DNA of 17,022 nt from positions 1-17,022 of the forward strand of contig DAOVHI010000010.1 of NCBI GenBank assembly GCA_030671985.1. Reading direction: 5' to 3'. Each line of letters begins with the position of its first letter. Position 1 is the first letter of the stretch. The position numbers and the translations under genes were made by a program. A model generated the notes under the pieces. That model had not been told where the DNA came from. It saw only the letters and a list, made by a program, of their open reading frames with translations, and did no database searches. Positions 13,853 to 17,022 of the stretch are shown here, piece by piece. The stretch is from a bacterium (GTDB lineage Bacteria; JAHJDO01).

Positions 13853-14802
13853 TGAGTACAGAATATAAATTTATAGCTGACGCGCAGAGTGTTGGGGAAC
13901 GCTTGGATAAATTTCTGGCAAATAAGCTTGATATGGTTTCCAGATCTTTTATTCATAATCTGATTATTGACAAACAGGCTTATGTGAATGAAAAAAAGAC
14001 AAAGCCGGGATACTTTCTTAAGATAAATGATAATATACGAATAATCGTCCCAAAACTTCATGATAATATTGAGGTAAAGCCGGAACCTGAAAATATGGCG
14101 CTGAGTATATTATATGAAGATGATAGCATAATAGTTGTTAATAAACCTGCAGGGATTATTGTGCATCCTGCGCAAAGAATGGTTTCCGGTACGGTTGTGA
14201 ATTTTTTATTGTATCATTGCAAAACATTGTCGGATTTGAATGGACATATTCGACCAGGTATAGTTCACAGACTGGATAAGGACACCTCAGGCGTTATTAT
14301 TGCGGCAAAAGATAATATTGCTCACGCCAATTTAGCCGAGCAATTTAAAAACAGAAAAGCAAAAAAAACCTATATCGCTGTTGTAAAAGGAATCATTTCG
14401 CAGGATGAAGGCGAGATCAATCGGCCGATTGCGCGATGTCTATCAGACAGAACAAAAATGGCAATTGCTTATGTTGGCGGAAAAAGAGCGCTTACCAAAT
14501 TCAACGTACTTGAACGCTACCGTAAGAATACACTCATTAACGCTTATCCAAGAACAGGAAGGACGCATCAAATTCGTGTTCATATGGCATATCTTGGTTA
14601 TCCAATTCTGAGGGATAGCGTATATGGAGAGGGTGGGAAATCAAAAACCGAGTTAAATTCTGCAATTAACCGTCAGGCACTGCATGCTCACAAAATTAGT
14701 TTTTCTCATCCTGTTTCTGATAAGGTCGTAGAGTTCACAGCGCCTTTAGCGGATGATATGAAAAAGTTAATAGATAGAGAGAGGGAGGGAGTTGGGTTAT
14801 GA
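13852..14802 (+). CDS. rluD: RluD-type 23S rRNA pseudouridine synthase
   Basis: An RluA-family enzyme that isomerises uridines in 23S rRNA (positions 1911/1915/1917 for E. coli RluD). In this 316-residue protein an S4 RNA-binding domain spans about 15-75 (ERLDKFLANKL...). The catalytic domain follows, with YEDDSIIVVNKPAGIIVHPA (88-107) and the catalytic Asp142 in HRLDKDTSG. RTGRTHQIRVHMAYLGYPI is the later conserved block. RluD versus RluC cannot be settled by eye; the S4 domain and length favour RluD. ATG 13852 is the only reasonable start. It shares its A with the tRNA-Thr CCA position and has no Shine-Dalgarno sequence of its own. The stop overlaps xseB (ATGA). Confidence 0.93.
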   Translation: MSTEYKFIADAQSVGERLDKFLANKLDMVSRSFIHNLIIDKQAYVNEKKTKPGYFLKINDNIRIIVPKLHDNIEVKPEPENMALSILYEDDSIIVVNKPAGIIVHPAQRMVSGTVVNFLLYHCKTLSDLNGHIRPGIVHRLDKDTSGVIIAAKDNIAHANLAEQFKNRKAKKTYIAVVKGIISQDEGEINRPIARCLSDRTKMAIAYVGGKRALTKFNVLERYRKNTLINAYPRTGRTHQIRVHMAYLGYPILRDSVYGEGGKSKTELNSAINRQALHAHKISFSHPVSDKVVEFTAPLADDMKKLIDREREGVGL

Positions 14803-15035
14803 AAGAATTAAAATTTGAACAGGCCCTGGACAAGCTGGAAAACATAGTAAAAGAGATGGAAGAAGGAAGTGTTTCTTTAGATAAATCCATGGAACTCTTT
14901 GAAGAAGGAGTAAAGCTGACAAAGTTTTGCTCGGTTAAATTGAGAGAAGTTGAAAAGAAGGTGGAGATACTTAAGAAGGATGTCAATGGTGTTGCAAGCA
15001 AAGAACCGTTTGAACTGAACGAGAAAGAAAAATGA
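14799..15035 (+). CDS. xseB: Exodeoxyribonuclease VII small subunit
   Basis: A 78-residue helical protein that joins XseA to form exonuclease VII, which degrades single-stranded DNA. The family pattern is clear: FEQALDKLENIVKEMEEGSVSLDKSMELFEEGVKL, two helices forming a hairpin, then a Lys-rich tail. GGGAGGGAG (14781-14789) precedes the ATG at suitable distance. It overlaps both neighbours by ATGA (rluD and ispA). The xseB-ispA order is common in bacteria and supports the call. The large subunit xseA is not in the window. Confidence 0.95.
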   Translation: MKELKFEQALDKLENIVKEMEEGSVSLDKSMELFEEGVKLTKFCSVKLREVEKKVEILKKDVNGVASKEPFELNEKEK

Positions 15036-15874
15036 ACTTAAAAGATTATCTGTCTGCAAAAAAGAAGATTATAGACATAGAACTTGATAAGTATATGCCG
15101 AAAGAAACCGAATATCCTCAGATCATACATGAGGCTATAAGATATAGTGTGTTTTCGGGAGGGAAGCGACTAAGACCAATTTTAGTACTTGCTTCCGGAG
15201 GAATATTTTTGCAGGATGAAAGAAAACTGCTGCCGGCTGCGTGTGCAATAGAGCTTATACATAATTATTCATTAGTTCACGATGATCTACCGGCCATGGA
15301 CGATGATGAGTATAGAAGAGGGAGGTTGACTTCTCATAAAAAGTTTGGAGAGGACATAGCTATTCTTGCAGGGGATGCTTTATTGACTGTCGCGTTTGAA
15401 ATATTATCTGAAGAGGTGAAAGACAGCAAGCTTGCATTAAAAATAATAAACCTAATATCTAAAGCAATTGGCACATTTGGCATGATAGGCGGACAGGTAG
15501 TTGATATATCGTGGGATAAGGATAAGACTGAATTGCCTGAATTAGAGTTTGTCTGCACTCATAAGACGGGAGCGCTTATTGCTGTTTCTCTTAGAGTTGG
15601 AGCCGTTTTGTCAGGAGCGTCTAAAGCGGAAGAGGATGCGTTGTATGAATATGGTAAATTAATAGGGATTGCATTCCAGATTACAGATGATATCTTGGAT
15701 GAAGAGCAGGATGGTAAGAAAGGATTTAATTATCCTGCTTTTTTGGGCGTAGAGGAATCTAGAAGAAGAGCCAACGACCTGATAAATAAAGCATTGGCAA
15801 AGCTTTATATTTTTGACAAAAGAGCTGATATTCTCAGACAGATTGCACAGTTTATAGCAGGAAGGAAAGAGTAA
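15032..15874 (+). CDS. ispA: Farnesyl/geranylgeranyl diphosphate synthase
   Basis: A trans-prenyltransferase condensing isopentenyl and allylic diphosphates to make farnesyl (or longer) diphosphate for undecaprenyl phosphate and quinones. In this 280-residue protein GGKRLRP is at 43-49, the first Asp-rich motif DDLPAMD at 84-90, and the second DDILD at 219-223. Residues just before the first motif (HNYSLVH) and the Pro-Ala insertion match type II farnesyl synthases such as E. coli IspA, so C15 product is the best guess. The loop after the second motif is about a dozen residues shorter than in E. coli, explaining the modest length. It starts inside the xseB stop (ATGA). The usual follower dxs is absent. 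Confidence 0.92.
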   Translation: MNLKDYLSAKKKIIDIELDKYMPKETEYPQIIHEAIRYSVFSGGKRLRPILVLASGGIFLQDERKLLPAACAIELIHNYSLVHDDLPAMDDDEYRRGRLTSHKKFGEDIAILAGDALLTVAFEILSEEVKDSKLALKIINLISKAIGTFGMIGGQVVDISWDKDKTELPELEFVCTHKTGALIAVSLRVGAVLSGASKAEEDALYEYGKLIGIAFQITDDILDEEQDGKKGFNYPAFLGVEESRRRANDLINKALAKLYIFDKRADILRQIAQFIAGRKE

Positions 15875-15880
15875 TTTATC

Positions 15881-15909
15881 TTGAAAATTTCTGTCCAATT
15901 TGCTATCTT
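15881..15909 (+). promoter_or_regulatory. Predicted sigma70-type promoter with extended -10, upstream of kdsC
   Basis: TTGAAA (15881-15886), a 17-base spacer and TATCTT (15904-15909), preceded by an extended TGC (15901-15903), lie in the 61-base gap after ispA. It would drive kdsC and hisG. Confidence 0.65.
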
Positions 15910-15935
15910 GCCAATTATTAAATAAAGGTGTGTAG

Positions 15936-16457
15936 ATGGTTGATAATAATAGAATAAAAAAAGTAAAAATGCTTATCATTGATGTGGATGGGGTCTTGAC
16001 GGATGGACGGATTGTATGGATCGATTCTGCCGAAGAGATAAAATTTTTTAATGTGCAGGATGGCGTTGGAATAGTTTTGGCTCAAAGGGTAGGTTTAAAG
16101 GTGGCAATAATATCTGCGCGTAAATCCAAAGTAACTGAGATTCGCGCAAAAGAATTAAGGATAGAAGATGTTTATCAGAGTACAGAAAGTAAACTTGTTG
16201 CATATGAGAAATTGATAGATAAATATAAATTAGCTGATGAAGAAGTTGCCTACATAGGTGACGATCTCCATGATCTCCCTGTTTTTAGGAGAGTGGGCTT
16301 TGCGGCAGCCGTAGCAAATGCTCAGGAAGAAGCAAAACAAGTTTCACATTATGTAACTGAGAAGAATGGCGGCGAAGGGGCTGTACGCGAGGTTGTTAAT
16401 ATGATCCTTAAAGCAAAAGGATTATGGGATAAAGCGGTAGAAAAATATTACACATAA
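15936..16457 (+). CDS. kdsC: 3-deoxy-D-manno-octulosonate 8-phosphate phosphatase (HAD family)
   Basis: A HAD-superfamily phosphatase removing phosphate from Kdo8P, giving Kdo for the LPS inner core. In this 173-residue protein motif I is IIDVDGVLTDGRI, with nucleophile Asp16 and acid/base Asp18. Motif II is Ser60 (IISARKS), motif III Lys86, and motif IV GDDLHDLPV with Asp109 and Asp110. Q41-D42-G43 (VQDGVGI) and the absence of a cap domain are typical of the tetrameric KdsC group. AAAGGTG precedes the ATG. It is evidence for an LPS-type outer membrane together with the LpxL-like gene. hisG follows 12 bases after its stop codon. A CMP-sugar-fused or sialic acid variant is unlikely given the length. 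Confidence 0.92.
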   Translation: MVDNNRIKKVKMLIIDVDGVLTDGRIVWIDSAEEIKFFNVQDGVGIVLAQRVGLKVAIISARKSKVTEIRAKELRIEDVYQSTESKLVAYEKLIDKYKLADEEVAYIGDDLHDLPVFRRVGFAAAVANAQEEAKQVSHYVTEKNGGEGAVREVVNMILKAKGLWDKAVEKYYT

Positions 16458-16469
16458 GGAGAATAAAAA

Positions 16470-17022
16470 GTGAAGCTGAAACTTGGATTACCAAAAGGGA
16501 GTCTTCAGGAAGCGACTGCCAAGATATTCAAAAAGGCTGGATTTAATATATCAACTTCTGAACGTTCTTACTTTCCAATAGTTGATGATAACGAAATTGA
16601 GGCAATTCTTATCAGGGCGCAGGAAATGGCAAGGTATGTATATGACGGAGTTCTGGATTGCGGTCTGACGGGGAAGGATTGGATAATGGAAAATGGCGTT
16701 CAGGTCGTTGAAGTGGCAGATCTTGTATATGCAAAAAGCGGAATGAAACCGATTAAGTGGATTGTGGGAGTTAACGCTAATTCAGAAATAAAGACAGTTA
16801 AGGATCTGGAAGGAAAGAGGATTGCAACGGAACTTGTAAATGTTACGAAGAAGTATCTTAAGTCTAAAGGTGTGCGAGCGGAAGTAGAATTTTCATGGGG
16901 TACGACTGAAGCAAAAGTTCCTGACCTTGTAGACGCAATTGTTGAGCTTACTGAAACAGGTTCGTCTTTACGTGCAAATAACATTCAGATAATAGATGAA
17001 ATTATGACTTCAACAACCAAAC
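16470..17022 (+). CDS. hisG: ATP phosphoribosyltransferase, 5' part (runs off the right edge)
   Basis: First enzyme of histidine synthesis, joining ATP and PRPP. GTG 16470 lies eight bases after AAGGAG (16456-16461), and 184 codons stay open to the edge. The N terminus [24 protein letters not shown], the [10 protein letters not shown] block and [18 protein letters not shown] are typical. The PRPP-binding region is approached in [19 protein letters not shown]. The style matches the long HisG form that carries its own regulatory domain, but the missing 3' end must decide. It is separated from hisDC by about 7 kb of unrelated genes, downstream of kdsC. Confidence 0.93.
   Translation, partial: MKLKLGLPKGSLQEATAKIFKKAGFNISTSERSYFPIVDDNEIEAILIRAQEMARYVYDGVLDCGLTGKDWIMENGVQVVEVADLVYAKSGMKPIKWIVGVNANSEIKTVKDLEGKRIATELVNVTKKYLKSKGVRAEVEFSWGTTEAKVPDLVDAIVELTETGSSLRANNIQIIDEIMTSTTK

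Overview
The window comes from an AT-rich bacterial chromosome of Gram-negative build. Outer-membrane genes (a LolF/LolD pair, an LpxL-type lipid A acyltransferase, the Kdo8P phosphatase KdsC) sit among ordinary housekeeping genes. Genes are tightly packed, almost all on the + strand, with many stop/start overlaps. The layout suggests an uncultured, deep-branching Gram-negative lineage, perhaps Omnitrophota-like; the phylum is a guess, because no rRNA or marker comparison is possible here.

Left edge (1-600): the only minus-strand genes. There is the start of an unidentified gene running off the window, a CopG-type antitoxin without a visible toxin, a 28-residue ORF just before it, and a decayed copy of that ORF's DNA on the other side of the antitoxin.

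602-6205: an envelope operon behind a good sigma70-type promoter: lolF-lolD-acyltransferase-family 2 glycosyltransferase-AsmA-like protein-pcm-DedA/YqaA protein. A tRNA-Pro(CGG) begins one base after the last stop codon.

6243-6952: a two-gene accessory unit (an AbiEii/DUF6036-like nucleotidyltransferase and a 60-residue partner) between tRNA-Pro and hisD. 6976-9263: hisD (short at the N terminus) and hisC, overlapping by one base.

9308-13639: a consensus promoter, then accD, folC and yjbQ, a Lys/Glu/Pro-rich protein, an Nth-like glycosylase and a TudS-type desulfidase. 13644-15874: a promoter, tRNA-Phe(GAA) and tRNA-Thr(CGT), then rluD-xseB-ispA joined by ATGA overlaps. The rluD start codon shares a base with the tRNA-Thr CCA end. 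15881-17022: a promoter, kdsC and the 5' part of hisG.

The main unusual signals are: two coupled genes whose best-supported start codon is ATT (glycosyltransferase and DedA), each with a strong, well-spaced Shine-Dalgarno sequence; a possible CTG start in the Nth-like gene; tRNAs fused to coding genes at both ends; and the uncharacterised nucleotidyltransferase pair. I see no CRISPR array, insertion sequence, rRNA or phage module.
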